This document shows, one piece after another, positions 25,341-38,300 of a DNA stretch of 64,000 nucleotides; the first letter of the stretch is position 1; each line of letters opens with the position of its first letter. Origin of the DNA: Oasisia sp. SBJ-2009 (taxonomy: Eukaryota > Annelida > Polychaeta > Sabellida > Siboglinidae). The stretch spans positions 10,110,146-10,174,145 of the forward strand of contig OZ024857.1 of the NCBI GenBank assembly GCA_964017155.1, given 5' to 3'. The translations under genes were made by a program, and so were the position numbers. The notes under the pieces are model-generated. The model saw nothing but the letters and a program-made list of their open reading frames with translations. It had not been told where the DNA came from and did not search any database.

Positions 25341-27830
25341 TTTTGTTTGAAAAAATTACGCCTGATTTTTAACAATGTTTGTCAGCGCTGCTAATTACAC
25401 AAGTCTCAGGACGTCTCACTCTGGAATAAGGTCAGGAGAAACACTCTAGTTAAACTGAGGTCGTTGCCCAACAATCTTATCGTCATTCGCAACCGCTGAA
25501 GTCAGGCACCAATTAGCCTGATAAGGGAGCTTCCACGCGTTGCGTACGTGTGTCGTCGAAAGTATAGTTAGTTACCACCACTGTATCGGGAGGAATGGCT
25601 GTCTCGTCGTAGCACTCCTCAAACGTGGAACGAATCATTTAGAAGGAGACGCAGTGAAATGACGTTTTGGCCTGAAACATGTAACGACAGTAGTAGTATC
25701 GACGAATTCTGCCGAATAGTTCTTCATAGAAACGCTAGGGGAATGCCGAAACTCATTAAAAGTGCGAGATCTGTGCAAAGTAAACATATCTTAATTGGGT
25801 GCGATGTGTTTCCCGCCACTAATCCGAGAGGCGTTGCCCTGGAGGGTCGACGCCCATAACTTACCTCCCCTCGCTAATCACGCCATTGCTAAATTATCCA
25901 CACCGCCAGTAATCCCAGTGCGGATTAAACCTGAGCAGGTTTAGTCGCTCTCGAGTCAACAAAGCTTCGGTCGTTGTGTCCGGTTGAAAGACCAACGCCT
26001 CTCTCGGCCGTAGTGGTAGACCACGTTGTTCGTGGCACTGCTTTCAACGGGCCGTCATGGGCTTGGATGCTTACACGAGAAGGAACAACGACGCAGGCAC
26101 ACAGGCTGCGACGGCAGTTCAGAGCCGCTCGGTCCGGTAATACGTGAAGTAATCCGTCCAAACGTAGAAGGAGGAGATAACTGGAGATAACCAGACCTCG
26201 TCTCAAGTGGGTGCTTTCGTGTTATCTAAGTACTGTACTTAAGTAACACGTTTTTGTCAATGAGGCTGACCGTGCGGTCATCATTGGGGGTGACCACCAA
26301 TAGGTGTGTGCGGTCACTAGTGAGTATAACCCCCGCCAGGGGCGTAATTGAGTGTGCTCAGTGCTCACCACTAGGAGTGTATTGTGATTGGGTGTATCAA
26401 CGCCAGGATACCGATTGCTTATATTATATTTTATTGTGTCAACAGGTAGGCCTATAAAGAACACTTAGCCACAGAGATATTACATGCTCATATAATTATT
26501 ACACACATTAGATTTTTTTTAATGTTAATATTTGGCAGGTCTTACGATAAAATCATATCAGAAATCATGACCTCCTATCTGTTCTAAAATTGAAAGTTTT
26601 TTTATATATTAATTACAATGCTGATTTAAAATAAAAAGGTGTATGCGCATTATAATTAACAATGGCTGAACACTGTCTGTGAACAGCAATTCAAAATGGA
26701 AGCGAGAAGTAAGCGACAGTTCTCGAGTCTGCGAGATCAAGATGGAGTCGCGAGTCATCGCATTGGTACGGAAGCAGCGGACGTTGCATGCTGGGATATG
26801 TGAACAGCGACTCGATTGATCCATCACGTGTCCGTCGGCCCGGAAGAGGCAGCGGTGGCACAGTGCGTGAGTGGGCGGTCTCGGGCATTGTTGCCAGCCA
26901 TGCGTCGCTGTCGTGTCTTCCACGAAGCAGTGAGCGTTGTTGGCCTTCCCCACAATCAACGTGAAAGTTCCTTGTTCCAATTATCGACATTAGCGTGCTA
27001 ATGGCATCCGGCAAAAAGAAAGCCCGACTGGCGACGACGATTTGTAACGTGACGTTCACGAGCGCTGCGCCGTTTCAAGTGACACGTTCGGTTGAGTTTT
27101 ACGGCGCTCCTGGGGCGGGATCGATGCCCGGTCGGCTGTTGGCTATGTCAGCCTCCACGTCTGACACGCGACTATCTCTTGCTGTAGCGTCACTGATGTC
27201 ATTAGAGCCGTCATAAGTCACGTCTCATCAGCGACTAATGCGATGTGTCTACGATATAGACCCTTACAGTCACACCGACAGACTGCCATGTGTCTTCTCT
27301 CTATCCCGCGCAAAGGAGCATCGGCGAAGCCTGATTTAGTTGATGGAAATCTAAGTTCCACCAGCATCGCTGGTACGAGTGTGTGGGTTATCAGCAAAAG
27401 ATGGATCGCGTTCTAGAAATGCTTCATCTTCTGATTCGTAGCTATGCAAATGCAAATGTAGTTCTTTCTCGAAGATGCTCTAATGTAACTGGTCGATAGT
27501 GATCCTGTGTCGAAAGTGGTCATTTGTGTGAGCCCGTGATCACGGTTTAAATTATAACGTGGTCTTTTGGCATCTGACCTGATCGTTGACCAGAAACGTA
27601 GCTGTGATGCTAAATGGGTGTGTTTTCTACTTATTGTTTTTGTTTTTTAGGTTTTTCAAAGAGCAACTCGTTCTATTTCTTTACAGTTGTATTCTAAAAA
27701 TTGGAAGTGTTGACTTAAATGGAGGCAGCCTGTTCATGATATATTTATTATAGATATTTGTTCTTCAAAATGTTATTATAATAAATGTATTAACGTCCAT
27801 TGTCTAAACAAATGTGCAATATAGCACAGG
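25341..27830. other. Intergenic, no gene supported
   Basis: GC-richer patches at 25980-26200 and 26700-27230 carry open frames on both strands, but none shows a recognisable domain or splice structure. Confidence 0.4.
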
Positions 27831-27833
27831 TGA

Positions 27834-27925
27834 CAGTGGCGCCGGAACACGGGAGCAACGGGGGCGACTGCCCCTGTAATTTCGTTGCGGGGGTAGATAT
27901 ATAGTTCTGCCCCCGTATGCAGCTG
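27834..27925. mobile_element. Possible hAT-type terminus or MITE fragment
   Basis: CAGTGGCGCCGGAAC followed by G-rich and C-rich runs (GGGGGCGACTGCCCC) resembles the CAGNGGCG ends of hAT elements and their MITEs. No partner end was found nearby, so this is tentative. Confidence 0.3.
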
Positions 27926-30234
27926 CAAACAAGTCATCAGCACACCGTCTCTCCGCTCCCTGTCCTCCGTTGTTTGTAACAATGGAGGCGAGACGACGGA
28001 CAGACAGCGGAGAAGCTGAAGAGACGGCGCCGAGGCGGCAGGAGGGGCGGAATGTCTTCATTAACACACCTCCCATCGTACGTATCGTGACGGCACTATA
28101 GGCAGCGGAAGCAGGGTAGAGCTGAAGCTCCGATCCTCAGTTCCCCTTCCCCATAATAATTTCGTTCCCGCGCCAAAGGGAGGCCGGCTACCGTTTCATA
28201 GTCGACAGTTGCCTATTGTCCCAACTTAAATCATGTCAATTCAGCAGACTTCCTGTTACAAAGATGTACGATAGCTAATTCCGGAGAGACGAACATACTA
28301 TTTCCTTTGCATTACAGGCACAGTTCACCTTCGGAGTGTATTTCTGACACTGGCCAGGTACATGCTTAGTATAAGTATTGGCATAATGTCCGCACGTTAC
28401 ACCCGTCAAGGAATAAACAGAATTTGCGTAGCCGTCTCTCCCCCGAAAGTGACGTGAGAGGTGTCAACTCACGGCGCCTGAATAATGTCGAAAAAACAAC
28501 AGCGACGTGAAACGTGAAGACGTGAGACCACAGTGAGGTGTTCGTCAGCCATTACGAAAGGTTACACTATAAAAAAAATATCATTATGCAGGTTGTCTGA
28601 ATTTCTGTGAGGACATAAGTTGTGTGGGATGGGTAGAAGTGACGTTTTTGTGCAGCGTGGGATCAGAGCTGTCAAATTATGACAGATGACAGTCGGTGTT
28701 TTTCTGCATATTGGTACAGTAACTGGTGTCATTAGCTTGGTGGTGTCAACACGACAGGTCACTGTCTGATTCTAACAGGAATGAAGGGGTGTCAGGTTTA
28801 AAAGTGGTTTATGGGAAACTGAGGTATTGGAATTTCACGAATTTTCCACGTCCAACAGTGTAAAGTAAATAAACTGTGTGACATTTTCGATATCAGATCT
28901 ATTCAAATTTGATAGGAACGATAGGAAACGTTATAAGGGCTGCCTATGGAAAAAGACAAATGTGGTCTTACGCCTGTGCGGGAAGAAATGACGTCAGAAC
29001 ACCCGTTTTATGCAACACTTCCGCAGACACGGAGCATGTCATACATCCGTGAACAGTCGCTTGTTCAATTCAGCAAACAGTCTCCTTCGTTGTCATTCGT
29101 CCACCAAGTAACCGAGTCCACAGTCGATACACGCGAGAGCGCGGCTCAGTGTGTGGCGTCGCTGTGCACTAATCAATCTTCTGAATTACACGATTGTCGA
29201 TGTTTCCTCGCACGCTCTTGTACAATTACAACGCGATCACTTACACGATCGATAGACGCGTCCATGCTTCTAATTTTACGTATTCCCGGACAGGTAATGA
29301 CACTGGCATAGCCAATTATACTCACTTTGTAGAACTCAGAAAAAGATGTCTGCAAAGTGTTAGTCAAAATAAAACGTCATTTGTATATATGTTTTGTGCG
29401 TGTGTAATAATAATTATTGATACAATCAATATGCTATTCGCATCATTTATGAGCAATTAGGTGTACAGGTAACACAACAGTTTACAAAACTGTGCTATTA
29501 CAACGTTGTCACAGTTTTTAGCGGATGATAAAGCAATTGGATCTGCCTGTTAACAGTGTGTGTTTAATTTGGTGCGTGAATCGATCTTTTATTGCAGCGT
29601 GTCGTGTCACAGAGCCGAGAAGAAACTACCATCTAAAGTGTTTTATGTTTAATTCGATATTCGTTCCCATAAAAGTCGACACCTTTGTTGACACATTGGG
29701 TGCCTTGTGCGTAAATCGTGTTTAGCATGGCGACACTGTGTCTGGTGACAAGATGTCTTGTTACGTCACGATCATTCAACAGGTGCCCTGTAACGTGTAT
29801 AGACAACAGATACCATTATCGTCGTCATATTTGGACGGTCATGACCAGGACACCAATAAACTGCTTTGAGAGGGTCGGCTGTTCGCTAAGACATGGAGGT
29901 CTGTCACTTCAGCGTCAAGATCTTCACAGATCAACTTAGTGTATGTTTTATTCTGTCTCCTCTGTGTCTCTTGTCATGACGAGTAGTGACACTAGTTCTT
30001 CTGTGTTCTGACAGCAATGTCAGGGGGCAGGTTGTAGACGCCTCATGCGACTCTTACTTGTCAGTCTGTCTACATAGGTTTTTGTTTGTCAACCTTTTGT
30101 TCCAGTCGATATTTCGACACTTCCTCAACATGCTCGTGTCAGAACTCTCCATGTCCCCATCCACGTATAACGCATAAATATGTAATATATACACACATGC
30201 AAATACACCATCTTTACTCTGCATGCCTGAACGC
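27926..30234. other. Intergenic, no gene supported
   Basis: Several 60-120 residue open frames occur (for example 28946-29311) without domains, signal peptides or splice-linked partners. Treated as chance frames. Confidence 0.45.
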
Positions 30235-30272
30235 CCGCCCGCCCGCCCGCCCGCCCGCCCGCCCGCCCGCCC
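30235..30272. repeat. (GCCC)n microsatellite
   Basis: About nine CCCG tetranucleotides, GC-only. Confidence 0.95.
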
Positions 30273-30327
30273 ACCCGCTCGCCCTCTTCCTCTTCGTCTT
30301 CTTCCGCCTCTTCTTCTTGTGTGAACG

Positions 30328-30335
<8 letters not shown>

Positions 30336-30420
<85 letters not shown>
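30336..30420. repeat. (CA)n microsatellite
   Basis: About 85 bp of pure CA preceded by a short TCTTC-rich spacer. Confidence 0.97.
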
Positions 30421-30422
<2 letters not shown>

Positions 30423-31789
30423 TAATTATATTTCCGTGTCCATCCATTATTCCTCCTTCATTACCTCCCACCTCTCTCTCTCGGCCTCACTACGCCACTG
30501 ACGACACAGCACTCACCTGTCGCCAGTCAACAGTCCACTGGACAGAGCAGATCGAGTTTTAAACCACTCGTGCAATACAACTTATACATAATCGCTACTG
30601 ACAGTTGCTGACTATTAACGTACCAGCAAAGTGGCCATTAGCCTACACCGAGCGACATTTCAAAACCATGGCAGTCACCTGCTTTGACGCAGTTGAGGTA
30701 TCAAGTTTATATAGCTTTCGTCAGCAAATCGAGATAAACGATGTTCACTCATTTTGCTCAAACTACTTCCGAACGCTAGTAGATGTTTATTGTACTCTGA
30801 AAGCAACTTAAAATCATATGAACGTGATAATCAATGATCAAACAAGTTTCATGTTTACCGATTGTGTCCACATTTCTAGTTGGTACGCGTCCACCCACAT
30901 AAGACAGTTTCGTCGAGGCATGCACGCATCCGTACCGCACGTTCTCCTTTAATCTATAAACATTCACGCCCTCTCGGCGTGGCAGGCGATTAGATTCAGC
31001 CTAGAGCCCGTCACGAGAACACAGTCGCCATCATAACGCACGCACACACGGAGCCGTAAAGTCGATGGATCATATCTGGCACTGTATTATCGACAGACAA
31101 TAAACGCGTGTTCAGATCGGTGCGTAGATATTTCAGTGACGACGTACGAGTTTATTAGCGCGCCTTCTACAATTCGATGCTTCTTTGATTATATTCGAGG
31201 CGTTTTGAAGATGTTCCAACAAGAATGTTGACGACCGTTTCGTTGTCAAGAACCTAGGAGATCTCGTGGAACCTTGGAAATTATCATTTGTAATTTTAAT
31301 ATGTAAACTATATTGATCAGGGATGTTAGCAGGTTTCTCGTAGCGTGCATAAGCAGTGAATTAATGCTGATGCGGAAGGGTTTAACTGGCGGAGTTACGT
31401 TCTGCCATTTTCTGTAGAAAGACAGTACAAGTGGGCGCAATATTAATGCATGACTGTTTGTGTTAATATTGGCATATAGCTTGCATATATGTGTGATGCG
31501 ATTTTGACCAAATAGTTCAGATCATCAACGACACGATGACCGTGGCTGTGAGGATATTTCAGAATTTCTTCAGCGCCAGTTTCTCTTATGATCAAACGAA
31601 TCGTCACCATGGTAACCAATGGGAACATCAACCTTCCTCTTTGCCCTACTGATTCACGCGACTGTTCCGAATTTCCGCTCACTGGGTTGCACGTCGTGAA
31701 TGTGCATTCTTGTCGTGTTTTAGATCGCGAGACAAGATAACTGAGCCCGATGATCAGTGGCCGTACGGCCAGAAGATAGCGGCAGCTTT
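30421..31789. other. Intergenic, no gene seen
   Basis: CTACGCCACTG-type sequence near 30490-30500 resembles an isolated hAT-like end. Otherwise unique sequence without supported features. Confidence 0.4.
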
Positions 31790-32335
31790 ATCCGTCGCCG
31801 AGACAGACAGCTCGCGAGGGGCCGCGTCGACTCTCCACTCCGGCCTGCGCGCGCTGGGCGGATACCGAACCCGGGTGACGTGTGCCTGCAGTCATGCGCG
31901 GGGTGTCAGGTGCGCAGGTTGTAATGGTCCACTTCCGCCGCGCAACGGAGGTACCAATTTGTGAACGACTTCACTGACATCGCTGCGTTCGTCGAATCGA
32001 CGGCGGCTTCCGTTAAAACAACCCGCGGTGCGGTAATTATTGCCTGGGAAAGGAAACGACTGAAGCTGCCTTCATTTGCCGGTCGTCGTACGTTCGTTGT
32101 TCGTCGGGTGTTGTCGGCTCACATTGCTGCCGGGGCTCGGCGCCGACGCATCGGTCAGCCGCGATGGCCAACAGCCGCAGCTGGGGTGACACGTCCAGCG
32201 TCGACTCCCAGTTCACGGAGAACGACGAGGAACTCTCCTTTCTGGAGGCGTGTATGGAGTGTGACGAGGACTCTCTCTATGACATCATCCAGGACGGCGT
32301 CACGTGGGAGCAAGTGAACGAGAGAGATAAATCGG
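31790..32335. promoter_or_regulatory. CpG-rich region around the first coding exon of the ankyrin gene
   Basis: CpG density is far above the surroundings (TCGCGAGGGGCCGCGTCGAC, GCGCGCGCTGGGCGG, CGTCGTACGTTCG and others). It immediately precedes and overlaps the exon that starts at 32164, as expected of a promoter and 5' untranslated region. No TATA box was recognised. The transcription start cannot be fixed from sequence. Confidence 0.5.
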
Positions 32336-32340
32336 GAAGG
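32164..32340 (+). CDS. ankrd33-like: Ankyrin gene exon 1 (residues 1-59)
   Basis: Starts at ATG in CGATGGCC and ends AAATCGGGAAGG before donor GTGAGT, phase 0. Encodes the acidic N-terminus and the start of repeat 1 (NERDKSGR). Confidence 0.85.
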
Positions 32341-35300
32341 GTGAGTAGTTACTTACCCTGTGTGTTCTATTGAAGCATAGGTCTGTGTACGGTCATTCTG
32401 AATGCTGAATGTATTTCAGAGGTTGCTGTGTCGGTTAGATAGGGCTGTAGCAAAACGTAGGACTAATATATACAAGTTACTATTAAAACCTTTCTCCCAG
32501 CCCATTTTCACTATAACAACGGCATTCTTGTCTCATATTTCATGCGTCCACGTTACGTTTAAAGGTAGAGCCACGTGGGCTTACTGATCCCAATAGCGTT
32601 TCGGTTTTCAGGAATCTGCGCCCTTGTCTCTTTTCTAACACGTTCGCGATAGCATGGGGCTGAGGTAACTCCATTCGCAATTGACACCACAAACTTCCAT
32701 AAAACTCGCTATTTGGCAATAACATCTGCCCTAGTCGTACTCTAAACTACGTGGAATGTTGGAGTACTGGGAAATAGTATTACCGTTGAAGCAAGAATAT
32801 CGTTTTGTGACGTTCTGATTCTGGGAAAATAAACAACGATATAGCCAGTTAAACTAACGCATAGATATACAAAAAGACACACGCAATGCTATAGCTAAAC
32901 TGGTGTTTTAAGCAACCATCGTCATAGGCATACATAAAAGTATTTGACTTCACTTCTACTAGGACGAGTATAGCGCAATAGCCTGTTCAGTATTTGAAAT
33001 ACTAGGGCAATTCATTTCCTTCTCGATCGACTTCCTCGTCGGATTAGTCATAATCCCTCTCCTACCCAGTAAGCCGTCCGGATACATTGATCCAATTTCC
33101 CGAGCCGGCGGATGACAGTCGTGCGATCGAGTTACTTCGGCTTGGCTCTCTTGCACCGAGCTTCACCACCGAACCGTTGGGTACTGAGATTGCTCCTTTC
33201 TTCGACCTTGCCTTCGATCCTAGTAGAGGACACAAACAGAACGACCTATCCAACGGCACCGTTGGTTGCTGGCTGTGGCAGTTCCCTTTTCGCGAGGATT
33301 CAGTTGTTTTCGGCTGTGGGTGTTCTCGTATTTTTCGTTTTCCTCTTTTCCGATTTCGTTTTCCTCCAAAGTTTGGTTTGTTCTCCTCGTGAGCTCCACG
33401 TCTCACATGGTGTCCAGTCACATGGTGCGTTTATTACCTCCATTCCCATATTCCCAGGACAGGTTCGCGGATATAATTAATTTGTTTATTTGATGGCATC
33501 GTCCAAAAATCACGGTTTGTCGTAATTTCGTTATGAAAGATCTAATAATAACATTTGATAGTCGTGGTTATTTGAAACAAACATATTACGTAAAACAATA
33601 TAATCGCACTACAAATACCAGAGTACAGATGAAAATAAGACATGTGTTTATTATTCCACCTTCAGTTGATTAACCCATAAGTTTCGTTAATGTCAACTTA
33701 ATGAAGGATCTGAGAATAAACTATCGACTACAGTGAACACATTTCTTCAATACGATCATGCCGCTCATGCAATTACTTGACTTTCTTGTAATACAATTAC
33801 ATAACACCTGGATGATCTATATATTTGCTGCAATCGCTGAATCACATTGTAAGTGATCGTTCGATCGATCTATCCACCACGTGATAACATTTATAATGAT
33901 TCGTACTTATTTGACGAAATCAGTAATATTATCACGTAGACGTATCTTTGTTTTCAGCCTAGTATTCGAGAGGATTGGTTTTAATGTCGTCGCACCGCCT
34001 AATAACGCCATTTTCCATCGTCCTGCACTTTTTCCCTGCTGACAAATGAATCGTGGGCGCGTAATCGGCGAAACTAATGCATCGGCGCTGAGAGCTGCTG
34101 TCTGCTGGTTTTGTAATTCTGTTGATTTAACGAAGCCGCTTCATAGCGGCAGATGCGTTGCTTTCATCCGCGGCCTCGATCTAGGGTTCTGGGCAACGGG
34201 AGCGCCTATTCGAACACAACATTAACGTAACTGTATTACCGTGATCGGGTCATTGTGGTGGTTATCCTGGACGATTATGCGAATAAATTGACACGATTCG
34301 TTGCCGTAGCGTTGAGCAGAATTACTGCACACGATCTAATTTAGTATCGATGCTGCAGGAATGTATAACATTATAGCAAACAATTAACGCGTATATAATT
34401 AATACACTGGATCCGTTATGCTACATCTAGATGGTCAGAAACGTGGGAATGAGCCAACTTAAAAACACTATGCGCCAATGAATGTCAACAGCGGCTATTT
34501 TGAAAGTGAATGATTTCGGTACAATTTCAACATTTCGCGGTCCATCTTTCAAAATGCAAATATCGTTTCGGGCTTACTAATCGCGATTAGACAGAAAACA
34601 TACATTTATCTTAAACATGTACGATTTATAATATTAAGAACAAGTGTCACAAAATGAGTAAGGACCGTGTAACCTCAACACAACCAGCTGGGCCGAAGTA
34701 CACCGGTCCACAATGCACCGGGCCAGGAAGTACCGTGCCGATTTAGAACGGCGTGATACATAAATCACCCAATCGATTTTGCTCACAGTGTACATGAGTC
34801 TGCCGGCTCTATCTACATTGGACAAAATATGTTTATTAAATTATAATAGGCGTCATACCATGTGACATGATAGCTAGCAGCGCTACAATACCATTCGTGT
34901 GTTATCAAGGCAATTGAATACCTTACATGAATTTCTTTTTATCACAGCCAATTAGCTCTTATATAAATAGCATAGGTATTGGCAAAACCTTTGATATGAA
35001 TACGATAAACGGTTAGTGGAAAAAGCGCATTGGAGATAGCATATCGGTTGCATTGTTAGCTAAGGCTAAAAATACTCACCGGACTGCGATAGAAACCGCA
35101 ATGTATTGGCATAAACCGCAATTTCCTAGGGATTGAATTTAACAGCTGCATGTACCAAATTAGGTATACTATATAGAATTACATTATATCTCAAGAGATT
35201 TGCTTTTGATTTTTCGAATATTTCTATTAGGCCTATACCTTGCAGTCTTCGTCAACGGAAAGGCTTGCCTCGTTGTGGGCATGTCACGTGACCACCGGCA

Positions 35301-38300
35301 TCGTCACGTGACACAAACTGCAGAATCACAGGCGTGAGCTCCAGACAAGGTGTCGTTCTGTGCATATTGATTTGACCGTAGTGAGCCAAATCATTCTGCT
35401 AATGAATACTGTCGAATCAGTTAAAATATTCGAAAATTAAAAACATCATTCTAGAGAGGTAATGACAAGTAGTGTTGACATGAACCAGTAAATCGGGACT
35501 ATGTTGCATAGGTTGCGTGTGTGTCGAGACAATAAATGACGTTGGTAACGGCTGCCATCAATACGTAGTCTATACTGAATATAGAGGTATAATGCTCTTA
35601 TGTACAGAACAGTTATCGAGGGTTTTCAAGTCAGTTTATATTTAAGTTAACTAATTAAGAAAGTCTACCAATAAATGCAACACAAACTAATAACAACGAC
35701 CATGTATATAGGTATGGCGTTACCATTTCCTGATAGACGAATTGTGGAAGTATGTTGTGGAAATATGTGCCGATATTCATAGTAATACACGCCGACCGCC
35801 AGGGAATCAGAAGTTTGGACCGATATTCACAATGATTTCTTCCACTCCGTGTTGCCTCAATTCACTGATGTGTAGTAATGTGTATCTGGCTATGGATAAT
35901 GCTGGAATTGTGTATATTTAAGTCATAATTGCACTATGGCTCAATGCTTACTAGAGACGTTGAGGAGGTGTTTAGATGTTTGCAGGAGTAAGATCCCCAC
36001 GAGATGTTCGTTTATGTGTAGCTTTTTGTCTTCAAAATTACACAATGTTTTTATTTAAAAAACATTTATCTTTGCCTTATAACTTCAACATAAAATCGAT
36101 AATACCTTGTCGGGATTGAATCTATGTCGCTGCCGAAATTACCACAAGATAATGTTCTATAGCTGACTACATGTTATGTAAGCAAAAGAGTGTTAGGAAA
36201 TGCACTCGCTATCCGATAAAAGCGAGTTCTCAACAGCTGAGTGGAACCTCTCTATCTGAGCAGACACGATAACCAGTGACGTCACAAGATGGCGAAATTC
36301 GGGCAAGGAACAAACTGTTTACGCCAGAATCGTAAACAAACGTGGCCTCTGTGCAAATTCCTTTGAGTAGTTAGATAGCCGGCGTCTCATGCAAGCGTGC
36401 GACGTGTTACCAGTGCGTTGGTCGGACGATCTTGTTCACGTTATGGCCACTTCGAGATAATGATGGCGGCAAACACTATCTGTGTGTAAGCGATTTATCT
36501 CTTTTATGTCAAGCCTCTAGGGCTCGCCGTATCGGGATTCTGACCCGCATAGGCCGTACCTTCAAACAACCCGCAAACCAGCTACATAAAAACCCGCTTG
36601 CGTTTGACCGTATCACAAACAAAATTGTCTGACGTGGGGTGAGGGGTGTATTTTATGCGGGTTGAAATGTTAAAAACATTCACCCTCGAAAACACTATTG
36701 TTGTGTTTGAAATCTATGTTCAAAAGACTGTTGTGTTTTCAGCGTGTGTGAGCAAAACACACAATGTCCACTTTGTAAAGTGAACTTTTTATATAAAAAT
36801 AACTTGATAGTTTTTAACATAATAAGTCATAGTGAGTTTTTAATATAATAAGTCATCGTGATATACGTTTACTATATAGATATATAAAAAATCGCTTCAC
36901 TGGCTTCAGATAAGACGTTTACATGGGAGAATAATGACTATTATTCAACTTCCACGTGGCAAGGTTCACAGGTTAAAATCGTGACTATGGTGTTTAGACA
37001 GAGAGCTTTTTTTTATTCCTACACCGGGTTTACACAACGTCACATTTTCACAGCAGCGAGGGGACAGCTACGTCATTAAAACAGATCATGAGTGTTTCAT
37101 ACAGTGCACGGCGTCATTTCAAAGTAGGATGAGTTTATGTCCAGTGATGGCGACGAGACGATTAGTGGCGACAGACCTCCTGTAAACTCGGGATAAAGCA
37201 ATTGGATTAGTCTGGTGGCTACGACGAAATACACGTGATTAGGATAACAGTTATTAAAACATTAGACACGCCTACTGCGAAGCTATACGGCGGCTGTGCA
37301 GTTCATTAATTAGGTTGAAGTGACTTGTATGCATGGTCTACCGTAAGTAGAATCCTTGACTTGCACGCGAGAAACACACATTACAAAACCATAACACAGG
37401 AATATAGTTCGGTATGTCACAGTTATTAAAACATTAGACACGCCTACTGCGAACCTATAATTATGGAGGCTGTGTAGTTCATTAATTAGGTTGAAGTGAC
37501 TTGTATGCATGGTCTATCGTAAGTAGAGTCCTTGACTTGCACGCGAGAAACACACATTACAAAACAATTACACAGGCGTATAGTTCGGTATGTCGTCGTG
37601 TTATGTTAATGCTGTCACGATTAGGTTAATCTAACGGGCACACAACGAGCGGTTATGTTTAATCGTCAGTGGATATTTCTCTGACCAATTGGGCACTCAG
37701 TTGACAATGTTTCATTTTTCCTATTAGGGTTAGGTTTAGGGATTGGGTTTGGGTTTAGCTACTCTAGAAAATAGTCTCGCCTATGAAATAGGCACCCGAC
37801 TGGTCGTGGAAATAGCTACAACCCATGTAATCTCAACAGAAGGTTGCGGCTGCAGGTCAGGTGGAGGTTAATTGATGGAGAGGGCAATTGGTAGAACAAA
37901 TGCATTGGGGTAACAGGCGGATCATCATTACGTGATTTACGTCATCATCATTACGTCATCATCATCGGGATAGTACGAGGAAAACATGTTGCGAACATAA
38001 TGTAGCCCTCAGTTGCATATTCCTGTTTCTCGATAGTTATATATGCAACATAATATTTTCGGTAGTGCAAATGTTCAGTTTAAGGGGCGGTCTCATATTT
38101 TCTATCATCGTGTGATCGAATGCTCATTCTGGGTGACTCCGCAGACACGCACGTTTGAGAGTTTTAATATTATAGATATATTAATACTCCTTTTACAGGC
38201 TTCGGGCATGACGTTCACCTGGGAGAATTTCGACTATTGTTCAACTTCCACATGGCTAGGTTCACAAGTTTAAATCGTGACTATGGTGTTTAGACAGAGT

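Noticed and set aside
31710..32317. Two open frames upstream of the ankyrin start
   Set aside because: They lie in the CpG-rich 5' region, where stop codons are rare, and show no domain; the ATG at 32164 begins the recognisable protein.
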